64,000 bases of DNA from Chelydra serpentina (Eukaryota > Chordata > Testudines > Chelydridae). A program made the translations under genes and the position numbers. This document shows, one piece after another, positions 1 to 12,467 of the stretch (its first letter is position 1; each line of letters begins with the position of its first letter). Below the pieces are notes generated by a model, which did no database searches, had not been told where the DNA came from, and saw nothing but the letters and a program-made list of their open reading frames with translations. Location of the stretch: the NCBI GenBank assembly GCA_037349315.1, contig JBAIAC010000026.1, positions 2,108,001 to 2,172,000 on the forward strand. Direction: 5' to 3'.

Positions 1-283
1 TCTGACAGACTATTTCCTCTCTTTTCAAGGGGAAGCCATCTTTCTCCAAAATGCTGTAGTTTAGACTGCTCAGGAAATTCAGAAAAAAGTTGTTCCTTAC
101 ACAATAAGAGCTGGGAGTTCGTTTATGCTTCCTCTTTGCTTGTGGAATGAAGAGAGAATTCCTAAGTGAAAGTTTTTTCAGGAACTGGTCTGTGTAATAC
201 ACTTCTCTAGTTCTTCCCTAGAGGCTGTGTCATCACTGCAGAGTTAATTCAACTTATCTACACTGGAGTTAGCCTAGCTTGAG
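1..283. other. non-coding DNA, no feature seen
   Basis: I see no gene, repeat or motif here. By context it may be part of the first intron of the gene starting in the CpG island near 12.5 kb. Confidence 0.5.
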
Positions 284-568
284 TGAGGCTACGTCTACAC
301 TACAAGCGCTACAGCGGCACAGCTGCAGCTATACCACCGTAGTACAGACACATGTATAGTGACAGAAGAGGTTTTTCTGTTGCTGTAGTAAGTCCACCTC
401 TCTGAGAGGCAATAGCTAGGTAGATGGAAGAATGCTTCTGTTGACCTAGCTGTATCTACCCTAGGGGTTAGGTTGACCTAACTACATTGCACAAGGCATG
501 ACATTTTTCACAGCCCTGAGCAATCCAGCTAGGTCGACCTAAATATTAAATTTAGACCTGACCTGAGA
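284..568. mobile_element. MITE with GTCTACACTA-type ends
   Basis: The left end reads GGCTACGTCTACACTACAAG, and the right end (CTAAATATTAAATTTAGACC) is a decayed inverted version with a TAGACC terminus. The interior has the palindromic AGCTAGGTCGACCTA motif typical of this short family. Similar termini recur at 2,524-2,583 and 25,798-25,853. There is no coding capacity. The superfamily is not certain. Confidence 0.5.
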
Positions 569-1135
569 GTGGCCACATGGCAAAACAATGTTTGAGCAGT
601 ACGGTGTGACTGGATTACTACACTGAATGACTGAATTAGCAGCACAGAGCTGTAGCCCATTCCCTTGATGGGCCAGCCAACTTGAGTAAAATGCACCACC
701 ATAGTTGGCTTACGGGTTTGTGTTTGGGGATTGGACTTGAGTTAGAAACACCACCAAGAAACAACTCGAGTTAACTCTGCAGTGAAGACAAGACCTGCGT
801 CTCAGTCTGATCCTTTCCCCTTGAACATTGTATGCGTCTCTAATACCTTGGTTGTGCATCTTTCTGCTTTTCCTATGCAGCATTCCACAGAGAATAATTC
901 TTTCTAAGACGCACTGTAGAATGGATTTATATTTTTCTTTTCTCTCTCTCCTAATTTCTCTCTCCCAATTATGGTCTCCCTCCTTCTCCACAATAAAAAC
1001 CTCTGGGTTATGGAAATAGTAAAGAATTACTGGTCCTCTTGGACAACTCCCCATTCAGTCTCCACTCCCAATATCACAATAAAAAGAAAATTTAAAAAAG
1101 ATATCTTGCCAAAGAAGCAAGGATTCAAACAGCCA
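569..1135. other. non-coding DNA, no feature seen
   Basis: AT-rich unique-looking sequence with only short chance reading frames. Confidence 0.5.
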
Positions 1136-1379
1136 AGATGGATAAAAATCAATTAAAAAAAATAGATTTTAAAAAATTGTAATTAAATATGAGGTTTTTT
1201 TTTAATAAATGTATTTAAAATTAAATTTAAAATTATTGGAACCCATGCTAAGTCTTAAACCTATTCTAAGCTATTAAACCTATTTACATTAAATAGAAAA
1301 AATAATATTAAGCAGTACATGGGTGCTGCCAAGTTTTAAAGAAAGTTAAAACTGCTGAACTGATGATGGAAGGCACTGA

Positions 1380-1596
1380 CTAGACACCTGGAACCAGAGT
1401 TTGCTGAAGTGCGAAACCAGCTTTTGACAGCAGTAGCCTCTTCTGCAAGTGTAAAGAGAATATTTTCTTCATTTCAGTTTGTTCAACACATTAAGTTCAA
1501 CAACTAGTTCATTCAAGTTAAGAAAACAATTGGGAGTTGAAAAAGAAGAAAAGCTTGTTTTCCTCTTCCACTCTGTGAATAAAGATGAGGTGTGAA
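1380..1596 (+). pseudogene. hAT transposase C-terminal fragment
   Basis: Plus-strand translation with stops and frameshifts gives SSASVKRIFSSF, and later LRKQLGVEKEEKLVFLF. This is the pattern of the hAT C-terminal dimerisation region (SAS-ERIFS-F followed by LRN-LG-EK-EKLV). Only the last part of the transposase survives, so it cannot be functional. Family assignment is by motif only. Confidence 0.65.
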
Positions 1597-2149
1597 AGGA
1601 TGAAATCTACTGGTTCTAAAATCTTGAAAGACCTGGTGACCAGAAACAATCAGTTCAATTCTTTAACTACAGACAATACATCCTATGTTTAATAAATCAG
1701 TTGGGTCCAGATTTTAAAAAGTATTTGTGTGTTGCCTGTTTTAGGAGCCTAAATCATAGTGCCTTAATCCCTTTTAAAAGTAAGATGTAGGTTTCTAAAT
1801 TGATTAAGAGTTGCAGTGCTGAGCACAGCAATGCCTAAATACCTTTAAAAAACTGGGCTTTAGTTTTAAATACACACCATATTCTAATAAACTTCCCTCT
1901 CCCCGATGTATCCAGCACTTTTAAGGTAGTTTTAATTAATAAAAAAATTAAAATGCTGTTTTTGCATATTTTTAATTGAATTTGCTGACATACAACCACT
2001 TCAATCATTCCTGCAGTTTTTCAGTTCCACACTAGCCCCTTCTGTCAGCGATACACGTCCTCACCAGGAGCGCTTCCACCCAATGAAGTGGGGGATTGTG
2101 TGGCACTGACAGCTGGAGCCAAGAGTCTCACTCAGCCTGAGCTGACAGC

Positions 2150-2460
2150 CTCACCTGGGGCGCTCAGCTGGAGCCCCCTTCTCCCATGAGGGACGGAGGG
2201 GAGGGGGAGAGGAGGCAGCTTCCCGGTTAGGGATTGGTTGGGAAAAGGAGAGCCTGAGCTTGGCAGCCTCCGCGTGAGGGATTGCGGTGGAGGAGGAGGA
2301 GAGCCTGAGCTTGGCAGCCTCCCAGTTAGGGATTGGAGGGAGGGGAAAGAGAGACTGAGCTTGGCAGCCGCTGGTGAGGAATTTGGAGTGGGTGAGGGGA
2401 AGGGAGCTTGAGCCCAGTGGCCTTCTGGTGAGGGATTGAGGAGGGGAGAAGAGCCTGAGC
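2150..2460. repeat. imperfect GC-rich minisatellite
   Basis: A phrase like GAGCCTGAGCTTGGCAGCCT recurs at about 60-65 bp spacing with divergence, giving about five units. It is open in two minus-strand frames, but composition and repetition argue against coding. Confidence 0.6.
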
Positions 2461-2523
2461 CCCATGCCATTAAAAATTGGCTCACGTGCTGTCTTTGGCA
2501 TGCGTGCCATACGTTGCCAACCC

Positions 2524-2583
2524 CTGGTGTAGACATTCACAGAGTTACTTTACATCGACCAAACTCTGTAGTGTAGACCAGGC
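2524..2583. mobile_element. short MITE remnant
   Basis: CTGGTGTAGAC at the left and TAGTGTAGACCAGGCAT at the right frame about 60 bp. The 12-mer TGTAGTGTAGAC is the exact reverse complement of the left end of the element at 284-568, so both belong to one family. Confidence 0.45.
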
Positions 2584-2868
2584 ATAAGTTTAAGCTATAT
2601 AACTGCTTAAATAAATGTGTATAGATATAACGTACCCTCCTGGTAAGCAAAAGGAAGCACCAAATTTAGTATAAAGGCTATGTTTAGCTGCAAGCAAGAT
2701 GTTTTATTGGTTATCAACTAATGAAAATCAACCTCTCTTTAGGAAAACTGAATACAAATAAAAAAAGAAAAAATAAAATAATTGATTTAAATCAAGATTC
2801 CCTGTTTGCTGATTGAAATCATGATTTATATAGGTGGTTTAAATTGCTTTGATTTAAATCGAGCCATT

Positions 2869-3974
2869 GTGCTGGCAGTTCTTCTCATGAGAGTTCTTTC
2901 CTAAAGACTAATCAGAGTTCATCTCTTACTGCCTACCCTTCTGTAATATGTACAGAATGGGAAAACAGGTGGTACTGCATGTCGTACTTCTGGAATGAAT
3001 CATTTTCTGCTTATTACCCCACTGAACAAGGTACTGAACTGTTCTTCAGAGTCAAGAAAATTTTAAACTGCCCATGGTACATTATCACAGTCTGAAATGT
3101 ATCCTGTTTACTATGTCTTCCACACATTTGCTATATCTAGAATTGTTTTTCAATAATTCAGTGTCGTCTTGCACATATAATGTATTCTCCAAGTACTTAA
3201 ATACATGGAATGAGATTTCTGAAGTTCTAAGTTTTGGTGGGGTTTTTTTTGCAATAGTTATTACATATGTTTTAAAGTATATGTTGAAAAAATCATTAAG
3301 CTTCATCCTTTGCCCTTCCTTACTCTAGGCCTCTCCAGCAGTCTGCTAATCACCCCAATTGTGACAAACCACATAGTCTTTTTAGAATGTGGACCAATGT
3401 TTATAAGGCTTTAGGGGAAGAAACTCTCTTGGTTTCATTAATTTACCCATGTCAGGTCTCTAAGTGAAAAGAGAGAATTGCTAAGAGCTCGTCCATTGAT
3501 TATGAGTTTTGGGACAGATCATTTTTAAAAACAGCAGTTTGGAGGTCCCAGAGCGCAGCTGAGATACTATTATGGAAGAATCCACATAATCTTTGACAAT
3601 TATATAAAATATTGTTTGTGACATGAAGGTAAAACAGGTAGTCCAAAGACTAAGATCAATCTATGTAGAAAGTAACCATTCTCCCCAACAAATAAACCTA
3701 TTATTATTAGAACTTTAAAAATCACAATATTGCATCATAAAGAAGAACCTTTATATCTAGTACATTTAACCTGTGTTCTCAAGTATGAAAGGGAATCTCC
3801 AGACACACCATCACCCGTAAAACATTCCCAGTGCAAAGAGCCCAATCCTGTTACTGGCCAATTCCTAGGAGAAAGCTCCTACGGTTCTAACCTCAGAGGC
3901 CTTGCTTTTACTTAAGATTTTCCTCTATTACACTATCATCAATGGTAGCAAAGGTAAAGGAGAACAAATATAAG
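2869..3974. other. non-coding DNA, no feature seen
   Basis: AT-rich unique-looking sequence. The short frames at 3,074-3,328 and 3,730-3,915 show no recognisable protein. Confidence 0.5.
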
Positions 3975-4501
3975 TAGGGCCCTACCAAATTCATGGCCAT
4001 GAAAAACGTGTCACGGACCGTGAAATCTAATCTCTCCCTGGGAAATCTGGTCTTTTGTGTGCTTTTAATCTATACTATACAGAATTCACGAGGGAGATCA
4101 GCATTTCTCAAACTGGGGGTCCTGACCCAAAAGGGATTTGCAGGGTGGTCACAAGGTTATTTTAGGTATTGCCACCCTTACTTATGCGCTGCCTTCAGAG
4201 CTGGGCAGCCAGAGAGTGGCGGGCTGCTGACTGAGGGCTCTGCCTTCAGAGATGGGATCCTGGCCAGCAGCAGCCGGTCTCCAGCTGCCCAGCTCTGAAG
4301 GTAGTACCGTCGCCAGCAACAGCACAAAACTAAGGGTAGCAGTACTGCGATCCCCCCACAAGTCCTTTTGGGGTCAGGACCCTACAATTACAACACTGGG
4401 AAAGTTTAGATTTAAATAGCTGAAATCATGACATTTATTAATTTTAAAATCCTATGACTGTGAAACTGACCAAAATGGATCCTGAATTTGGCAGGGCCCT
4501 A
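3975..4501. mobile_element. non-autonomous hAT element (outer)
   Basis: Terminal inverted repeats are TAGGGCCCTACCAAATTCA at 3,975-3,993 and TGAATTTGGCAGGGCCCTA at 4,483-4,501 (18 of 19 match). The flanks show an 8-bp target duplication, AATATAAG and AATATAAA, as expected for hAT. There is no transposase. A second element is nested inside. Confidence 0.8.
4099..4405. mobile_element. non-autonomous element nested in the 3,975-4,501 element
   Basis: Inverted arms GGGTCCTGACCCAAAAGG (4,117-4,134) and CCTTTTGGGGTCAGGACCC (4,364-4,382) sit inside the larger element. The left side has TTCTCAAACTGGGGGTCC, which resembles the ends of the MITEs at 17,033 and 44,163. Outer limits are approximate. Confidence 0.55.
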
Positions 4502-5752
4502 AATATAAACAAGCTGCTGATGTGTTAACCCCTATAATAAACAGACCTGGTTGGGCAAGATTAAAGAACACAGTATTTAATACTAGTAGCCAGTCTATAC
4601 TCATACTCCCATCATCACCACCTGCGGTGCTGTATTGGTGGTAATATAACTGTGGGAAACTAATAAAAATGTTTGTAAATGAGACAATCTTTGCTAGAAG
4701 AGACCCTCTGCTAAGGGTGGTTGTTGTTTTTTTTGGGGGGGGGGGCATGGCGAGATAAGAATAATGAAGAGGCTTTTATAAATGCAGGCTGAGCCCAAAC
4801 TGCCAACAGGTGGATTAAAACCTTTTACTACTCCACTCCATTTATGGCCAACAAGATTTGTTATATAAGTGAAGCCAGCTGCTACTTTTTCCTCCTCCTC
4901 TAGCTTCTGTTGGGCTATTTTACTACACTGAGGTTTGTCATAAGCATGCTATGGTTAACAAGTGATGATTCAGAAGCCTATGCAGTAAGACCAACTTACA
5001 AGGTATGTTTTGGGTACAAGAACTCAAGATTTGTTTGACCCTACAAAAGTAGCTTTGCAATGTTGTATTAGACTGGAACTTGACAATGTAAAATTACAGA
5101 TACAGATATTGGGTGGAAACATAACATGTAAAACACAGGAAGGACCCAGTTAGGCACAACTCTCCAACTGGCCTTTTCAGGGAACTAACAAGTTTGGAGA
5201 GCTTGACAATGAAAAATCATTGTTTATTCCAAATGAAACGAGATGGCTTCATTTTAAAATGTTAGTATGAGTCAATGACTGACAAATGCAGAATGACCTA
5301 TTTAACATTCTCCTTATCTGAGTTAAGACACTGTAGCCCTTATAGGAAAATGCACTGAATATAGTTTAGTACAGCCACTATTAACTACTTCCATAACTGC
5401 ATTAAAATGAATAGCAGTCACAGTGTATTGAAAAAATGGGTCATTATACTGCTTATGCTGTCCAAACATGAACTAAACTCATGTTGTTAAACTAATAGCA
5501 GTATGCAGCACAGTGTGATATTGTGAATGTTTGTTTGACAGTGACAGCAAAGACTAACTTTCACGGCGATTCAATATTACATAAAAGAAATACAACCATG
5601 TTTTTTACTCTAATATAACATGAACACCCGTGAACAGACAATGCTCCATCGCCAATAAACCTAAAAATAAACTCACAAGATGAGCATAATTGTTTGTTGG
5701 GCTTCAGAACAGACATTGTACAACTTCTGTATTCTTACCAATCAGCATCAGG

Positions 5753-5782
5753 TTATATTATATATATTATATATATATTATA
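5753..5782. repeat. TA-rich microsatellite
   Basis: Alternating TA with occasional TTA interruptions over about 30 bp. Confidence 0.85.
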
Positions 5783-6134
5783 AAGGAACACTCAAACTTA
5801 CTGGAGTCACAATAGGGTGAGGGAAGGTTGTAAGCTTAATTCTACATCTACATGATGTTGTTTCATGTTCACTTACCAACAGGGTAGAAGTAAACTGATT
5901 AAAAAATCCTAAATTGGGATAAAGACCCACCAGTTGGCTTTTTTGGCCACTCATTCATAAGAGAAGTTACTAAAGTGTCTGTCTAAACTAATTTGGGTTA
6001 CTTGGTGAAGAACAAATGCTCTATTTTTGTCTTAAATATCTGAATAGACTGGTGTAGCCAATCTGAATTATCTCACAACCTTTCTGTAGGTTGAGTATGG
6101 GTTATGTGAAGAGATGTGGGGTGGTTTTTGGTTG

Positions 6135-6160
6135 TTTTTTTTTGGGGGGGGGGGGGGGGG
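6135..6160. repeat. T-run followed by G-run
   Basis: Nine T then seventeen G in a row. Runs this long are hard to sequence, so the length may be inexact. Confidence 0.85.
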
Positions 6161-6377
6161 AGAATGGCAAATAGAGACGTGAGTTGCATGAGGCTGTTTC
6201 TCCTGAACATAAAATCTACACACTGAGTTACAGTAAAAGTTAAAGATGAACATTATTGTTTTTTAGGGAACTATCAGAACATAGCTTTATATTTTTCAGT
6301 GAATTTATTCCTTGAGCCAAACTGTAGCACCATCTCGTACAACTTGAATATTTGTTTATACAGTGTCTATATAAAAC

Positions 6378-6628
6378 GGGGAGGGATAGCTCAGTGATTT
6401 GAGCATTGGCCTGCTAAACCCAGGGTTGTGAGTTCAATCCTTGAGGGGGCCATTTAGGGATCTGGGGCAAAAATCTGTCAGGGGACAGTACTTGGTCCTG
6501 CTAGTGAAGGCAGGGGACTGGACTCGATGACCTTTCAGGTCGTTCCAGTTCTAGGAGATTGGCATATCTCCATTTTTTTTTATGACCTCCTAAGGTCCCT
6601 TCCAACCCTGATATTCTATGATTCTATA
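6378..6628 (+). mobile_element. tRNA-derived SINE, tortoise Pol III type
   Basis: A tRNA-like head with an A box (TAGCTCAGTG, from 6,387) and a B box (GGTTGTGAGTTCAATCC, near 6,424-6,440) is followed by a unique body. The 3' tail, CCTCCTAAGGTCCCTTCCAA ending in ATTCTATGATTCTAT, matches the 3' end of CR1 LINEs in this window. That arrangement is the known design of turtle SINEs mobilised by CR1. It is non-coding and nearly full length compared with the shorter copy at 38,673. Confidence 0.9.
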
Positions 6629-8077
6629 GAAAAATTGGAATTGTGTGGTTCTCTGTGGGCCACAAGCTGAGAAACCAGAGTGAAAAGGAGCAAGTCTTAC
6701 CATTAAAAACTTATTCCAACAGTACTGACGGAACTGTTCATATGAAGTGGAGTCAAGTGGATGAACAGAGGTTTAAACAAGTCAATTCAGTAAGCTATAC
6801 TATAAGGTAACCACCAAATTAGAACTCAGGAGGAGTTAACGGACAGAGTGGGAGCAAAGGCTAAGCAGTTTAGTTTGTATGAGTGCACATGGTAATGGTG
6901 GCTTCTCCATTATCATTATGCATTTCTGAAGAGAGCGTGTAAGACGGGAGGAGGGATGCCCAGTGATTACTGCATTCCTAAAGCACTCCTCACCACAAAA
7001 TCTGGGCACTGTTTATTCTTCAAACACACAGGCAGTCCTATTGGGAGACAGGTTATAGTGGGGGCAAGAGTTGATATAATCAGGAGCATAGCTGTGCTCT
7101 CATGAGAGCCCTAAGCGGACATGGGTGGAAAAACTAATAATGGGAAGCCTTAGAGATCTATGGAGAAGTCGGGCAGCAGTACATGCAAGGACCAATGAGC
7201 TATGAAATTACAGGGGATTCTAGATGCTAAACAGATGTTTAAGAAAGCTTATGCAAAGCCTTCTCTTCACTGGAGATTTTTTCCCAGTTCACCATTGTTG
7301 CCAACACCAGCTCAGCTACACCAGTGCTTGCTATGTTGGGAGCCCTAGTTAAAGTGGCCGATAAGCCATCGCCTCAACTCTTAACATCATGCTGATTAGA
7401 CCTATTCATGCTGATTATTTACTCTGGAGCTTAACACACCAGTGGCAGCCTGCAGCTGGCATAGACTTGGGTTCCCAACACACATGAACTGGTCTTAGTG
7501 GTAGAATTTTTGGCCTAAGTTATCTTAGTGTGACATGCTTCCACTTTTACACACAGGATATGCATAGATGAGAAAGGGTTTCAGTTTGAAATACTGAGGA
7601 AGGGTTTCAGTTTGAAATACTGGGGAATCTTCTTTGGGAAATGGACTGCTGCAACCAAGAGTGGGAAGTGTAAAGGCTGCCTCAGAACTGCATCATATAA
7701 AGACAGGAAGAGCAAACAAAAAGGTAGCAGAGCAAAAGAGGCAGGCTGAAACAAACATTCATGCTTTATGCTCACTTGTATAAAGGCAAAAGGTATTAGA
7801 ATTTGTGAATGGGCAGAGGTAGACCTAACCGGTGTGAAGTGAGCATTAACAGAACAGCAATTCTTGCATATAAAACTATAGGTGAAGGATATGAAGTCTT
7901 GGGATGGGTGCTCTAAATAAGGGATTTCAATAAATAATTTCTAGGCAGAGGATTATTACGGAGAATTTGTATGGATACCAAGAGAGTGGTGGTCTCCAAG
8001 GCATGACAGCAATGAGGAACAGCGAGATATCCAGTATCTATATCAAGTACCGTGTTCATCTGTAACCACAAAAATGA
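6629..8077. other. non-coding DNA, no feature seen
   Basis: Unique-looking sequence. A 23-bp phrase (AGGGTTTCAGTTTGAAATAC) is tandemly duplicated near 7,573-7,620. No gene is recognised. Confidence 0.5.
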
Positions 8078-8215
8078 GGAGTCCGGTGGCACCTTAAAGA
8101 CTAACAGATTTATTTGGGCATAAGCTTTTGAAGTGGTTTTCTGCTCACAAGTTTTTTACCCATGAAAGCTTATGCCCAAACAAATCCGTTAGTCTTTAAG
8201 GTGCCACCGGACTCC
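8078..8215. mobile_element. foldback (hairpin) repeat
   Basis: A 51-bp arm at 8,078-8,128 and its reverse complement at 8,165-8,215 differ at only two positions, with a 36-bp loop between. The arm starts GGAGTCCGGTGGCACCTTAA and ends GGGCATAAGCTTT, a sequence recurrent in turtle DNA. The source family is not identified. Confidence 0.85.
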
Positions 8216-8313
8216 AGTGAGATGTCAGAGAAACCGCAACTAGGGTAGTAATTGGTAACTACAGAACCATAAATTAGTTGAGGATCACACATGGCCTGCT
8301 GATACCCTAAACA

Positions 8314-9052
8314 AGTGGTTTTCAAACTTATTTCTGGCAATGCAGTTGAAGAAAATTGTTGATGCCCGTGACCCAACGGAGCTGGTGATGAGGGATTTGG
8401 GGTATGGGAGGGGCTCAGGGCTGGGGCAGAGGGTTGAGGTGCAGGGGTGAGGGCTGCGGGTTGGAGCTGGGAATGAGGGGTTATGGGTGTGGGAGGGGGC
8501 TCTGGGCTGGAGCAGGCATGCCAGAGGGGGTCAGGGCTCTGGGCTGGGGGTGCAGGGTCTGGGGATGAGGGGTTTGGAGTGCAGGAAGGGGCTCTGGGTT
8601 TGGGGTGGCTTAATGCTGGGACAGGGGTTTGGGGCATGGGCTTACCTCTGGCAGCTCCCAGTCAGCAGCACAGTGGCATGCTAAGGCAGGATTCCTGCCT
8701 GCCCTGGCACCGCACTGAGCCCTGGAAGCAGCGAGCGGCAGGTCCGGCTCCAGCTCTCGCCTGCAGGCACCACCCCCTGCCCTTAGCTCGCATTGGCCAG
8801 AGTGTGGAGCCGGTGTTCGGGCAGCGCGGGGAGCCCTGTGGCCCCCCCGCCTAGGAGCCGGATCTGCTGCTGGCTGTTTCCAGGGCACAGCATGGTGTCA
8901 GAACAGGTAGGGACTAGCCCGTCTTAGACGGGCAGCACTGCTGATGGGACTTTTAACAGCCAGGTCAGCACTGCTGACCAGAGCTGCCGTGACCCAGTGC
9001 CTTACATTCCACGACCCAATACTGGGTCGTGACCTGCAGTCTGAAAACCACT
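8314..9052. mobile_element. non-autonomous hAT element with internal G-rich repeat
   Basis: Termini AGTGGTTTTCAAACT (8,314-8,328) and AGTCTGAAAACCACT (9,038-9,052) are inverted repeats with 14 of 15 matching. The interior (8,380-8,640) is a G-rich tandem tract with phrases GGGCTCAGGGCTGGGGCAGA and GGGTTGAGGTG. These also make up the 71-bp array at 56.4-57.5 kb. There is no transposase. A clear 8-bp target duplication was not found. Confidence 0.7.
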
Positions 9053-9063
9053 GCCATACACCA

Positions 9064-9458
9064 GTTGCTCCTGAGGGAATTCTACGTCAAAAATTCAATT
9101 CTGCACCCAAAAGCCAAGAGTTCTATGCACACTATTTTAAAATTCTACAAATTTTATTTGTCAAATAGATGTGGAGGCTCCAGCATGGCATTTGGGAGCA
9201 CAGGCCACTGGCTGCACAGAGGTGGGAGATCATTGTGCAGTTCCCCCCCACATGGGACACGGACTCAGCGGTGAGGCTGCACCCAACCCTGACCCTGCAC
9301 AAGGACTGAGCCTGCCCCAGAAACACCCCAGGGCCTTGTCCCTCCGTGCCAGGTGCATCAGGTGTGGGTAGGCAGGATTCAAGTGTGGAGGGGCTTAGTG
9401 TGGGGGGGATCCAGGTGTAGGTTGAGAGGGTTCTGTGTGGGGCAATCTGGGTGCAGGG

Positions 9459-9492
<34 letters not shown>

Positions 9493-10148
9493 TCTGGATG
9501 CCCCAGGGCTGCTTGTTGTTGGAGGGGGGCCGTTCTGGGTGCAATGGTAATGGGCCTGGGGGGGGGGGTGTCCAGGTGAAGGGGCTCAGCAGAGGGGATC
9601 TGGGTGGGATAGAGCTCAGCAGGTGGGTTTGGGGAGCTCAGTGGGGGGTCCGGATGCTGGGGGAGTGGGACTCAGTGTGTAGCTCAGTAGGGTGAGGAGC
9701 TGGGTACGGGTGGTTTATTGGGGTTGTCTGGGTGCAGGGGGGAGTGGGGCACATTGGAGGAGGTTCTGAGTGCAGGGGGAGTGGGGTTCAGCAGGAGGGT
9801 CTGAGGGGGTATGGATGCATGGGGGTTGGGCAGATGAGGGCGCAATGGGGGGTGGGGAGGGAGGAAGCAGTTTGCAGAGCTTCCTGCAGCTGGGGGAGAA
9901 ATCTGGGGGTGGGTTTTACCTGGCCCTGGATGCTGTGCAGGGGAAGAGGAAGTCCTATCCTCCCCAGCCTAGCTGGGATTAGCTGCTGAGCCCAGCACAG
10001 GATAGGAGCCACCAGCCAGGTCTTCCCCAGTCCCACTTCCTGCCCCCCAGTGATTTGGCTTCCCTTTACTTCCCTGTCAAAGTCACTTTTCTGTGGGGGA
10101 CATAAATTCTGCACATGCAGAGTGGTGCAGAATTCCCCCAGGAGTAAC
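9064..10148. mobile_element. DNA transposon relic with inverted ends
   Basis: The left end GTTGCTCCTGAGGGAATTCT and the right end GTGCAGAATTCCCCCAGGAG pair as about 22-bp inverted repeats with a few mismatches. The interior includes a GT/GA microsatellite (9,460-9,492) and a G-rich degenerate minisatellite (about 9,370-9,960). The frames there are low-complexity shadows. Superfamily unassigned. Confidence 0.65.
9460..9492. repeat. GT then GA microsatellite
   Basis: A run of GT dinucleotides passes directly into GA dinucleotides. Confidence 0.85.
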
Positions 10149-11519
10149 AATTTCTTCTAACAGCTCATTCTGGAGGAGACTCCTCACTAGTCTTGAGCTA
10201 CCCCCAAACAAACATTGCATGAGAACTTGAACTACTTCAGAAATATTCATGTGAAGTCTGGTCATATGATTCTGCTGAAAGGTCTCAGCTGAGTTTGGGC
10301 CCTTTGATACTTGCCTTTTAAATTAATCTTTGACATTTTCTCAAACATTCATGTTAAATAAGCTTCAACAGATGTTCTGAACAATCTGGCTTTAAAAACT
10401 GAACAGTGAAGGGAAATTACTTTTTTCTTAAGATATAATTTCATTAGTTCTCCAGTCACCAAGACCTATAGTTCAATACAAACAAAATCTGATTTAAACA
10501 TCCGAAAGAAGCACAAATGGACAAGGCCTATTGTTTTATATATTTCATCTTTAAAGATGCTTTGTTGCTTTAAAATGCTTTGTTGCTTTCCCGTTATTCT
10601 TCTCTAACTGCCTTAATTTTCCCAACAATTTTTTTCTTAAAGTATCCCTCACCTTTTATTTCAGTACTAAGACTAGCCCCCTGACATGTGTGGGTGAACT
10701 CCTGTACTTTCATATTGTACAACTGATTTCAAAAGGGCTCTGAATATGTCTTTAGCTGCAGGAGCAGGATCATAGAATTGTCTGAAGGAGTACGCTGTGT
10801 ATAAAAGAAATCTGGTAAGTACAAGTATCAGGGTTTTTTAGTAGTCTGTAAATAATAGAGCTAGGTAGCCATATGAGAGCTCAAGCCCTGTCATGTATTA
10901 AACTAGCTAAGAAACATGAATTCTCACCAGTCAGTTATCAGTAGTGAAAGAGGTCAATAGTGGGATACTGAAGAATCACCATTAGACCTTCAATATGTCA
11001 AACTGACAAGAGGAAATGAATATATGGCAAAATTGAACACTAAAGCGATTAAGCCTAGTCAAAGTAATGACACACTAAACCTGCTCTGGAAGGACACAAG
11101 TAAGTAATTAACCACCAACAGATTCAATGTAATGCAGACAACTGCAAGGAAAAACTTCCCCGACTGGTACACTTTATTAAGTTCTAAACTGGCACTGTAT
11201 AAACTATTTAGGTTTCATTGTGGACAGCTCACAGAAGCAGGCAAAGCACAATGTTAAGTGGTATTAAAATGAACAGTAAATTCAATAAATTTACAAAAAA
11301 TGTGAAATTGTCATGTGGTGTGTGTCAGCCTTAGTCTCCTCTCAAAAAAGGCCCACCCGCACTAGGCTTCAAGGGGAAAATTAATGAGAGGCGCATGTTG
11401 AAGGGCTCGCAAAGGCGGTCACGTTCAAAAATTGGAGTGAAAAAGAGTAAAGGCCCCAGGTCCGTTAATGTGATAGCAAAACACCCCTGTCACACAACAA
11501 GCTATGTCCTAACCCTGCC
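10149..11519. other. non-coding DNA, no feature seen
   Basis: AT-rich sequence before the CpG island. No gene or repeat family is recognised. Confidence 0.5.
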
Positions 11520-12467
11520 TGCTCGTGGCGGGGTGGGGGCAATATTGCGCTACAGACAGGGCGGGGGGGGGGGACCATGCTCTTTATGTTGGCCCGGTAG
11601 TCCAGCCTGGTCCTGTCCACACAGCCCCGACCCGCTAGCGGAGAGCACAGCGCGCTGGGCAGGGGCCAGTCGCTGCCAAGGGAAGGGCGTGCTATGAAGC
11701 AGAGGGAGAAAGGGGCGGCCGGCTGCCTGGCCACAGCCCGGCACTAACCCATAGAAGCGAGGCGGCTGCTCGAGGAGACTGGCGGGCCGGCGGGGGCGCT
11801 GGTCAGGCGCGATCGGGCGCCCCCAGCCGGGCCCGCGCCCAGTGCTGCATGGCGCTGCTCAGCCTGCCTTGCAGAGGGAGCTCGAGTCCCGCTCTGCGCC
11901 TCGCCGCGCCTCTCACTCCGCAGCGCACACGGCGGCGGCCGGCAGGAGCGGGGCACGCAGCCGCCGCCGCGACAAGCAAGCAGGACGCGGCCGGAGCCGG
12001 ATCGCGGGACCGGACGTGGGGAGCGGCGAGCCCGCAGCAGGCCGAGCCCCAGGACACGGCGGCGGCGCTAACGCAGGTTCGGCGGGAAGGGCCCCGGGGA
12101 AGGGGAGAACCGGCCGCCCTCCAGCGCGGGCCGGGGCGGGGAACGGCCGGGGGGAGCGGGCCGCGGGCCTGGGGGTAATTAGCGCCGGCGGCTCCGCGGA
12201 GGAAACAAAGGAAGGAAAATGGAGTCCGGGCCGGCAGCCCCGAGGCAGGCGGGGACGGGGCGCTCGGCGGGCCCGGCCGGCCCAGCGCCGCGCTGTGGGG
12301 AATGGCGGCGGTAGCAGGCAAGCGCCGGCCGCGCTGGGGACGATAGAGGGAGACAAAGCCCCCTGCTTCCCCGGCGGCGGCCGCTGCGGGGCCCCAGCCA
12401 AACCGGAGCCCCATCGTGACACCTAGAGGCCGGAGAAAGCGACTGCAAACCCCCCGCCACCGCTTAC

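Larger units (their letters stand above)
1136..2868 (+). mobile_element. decayed hAT element with internal insertions
   Basis: The left edge carries ATGGATAAAAATCAATT and the right edge TTGCTTTGATTTAAATCGAG, which are roughly inverted AT-rich termini. Between them lies a remnant of a hAT transposase C-terminus on the plus strand. A GC-rich segment (about 2,040-2,590) appears to be a later insertion. Boundaries are approximate, and no target duplication was confirmed. Confidence 0.45.
4502..6377. other. non-coding DNA with simple repeats
   Basis: No gene is recognised. It holds a T-run/G-run near 4,727-4,745, a TA-rich microsatellite and a second T-run/G-run, listed separately where notable. 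Confidence 0.5.

Noticed and set aside
6378..6460. functional tRNA gene
   Set aside because: Only A and B boxes are kept; the cloverleaf is not and a SINE body follows. The same head recurs at 38,673.
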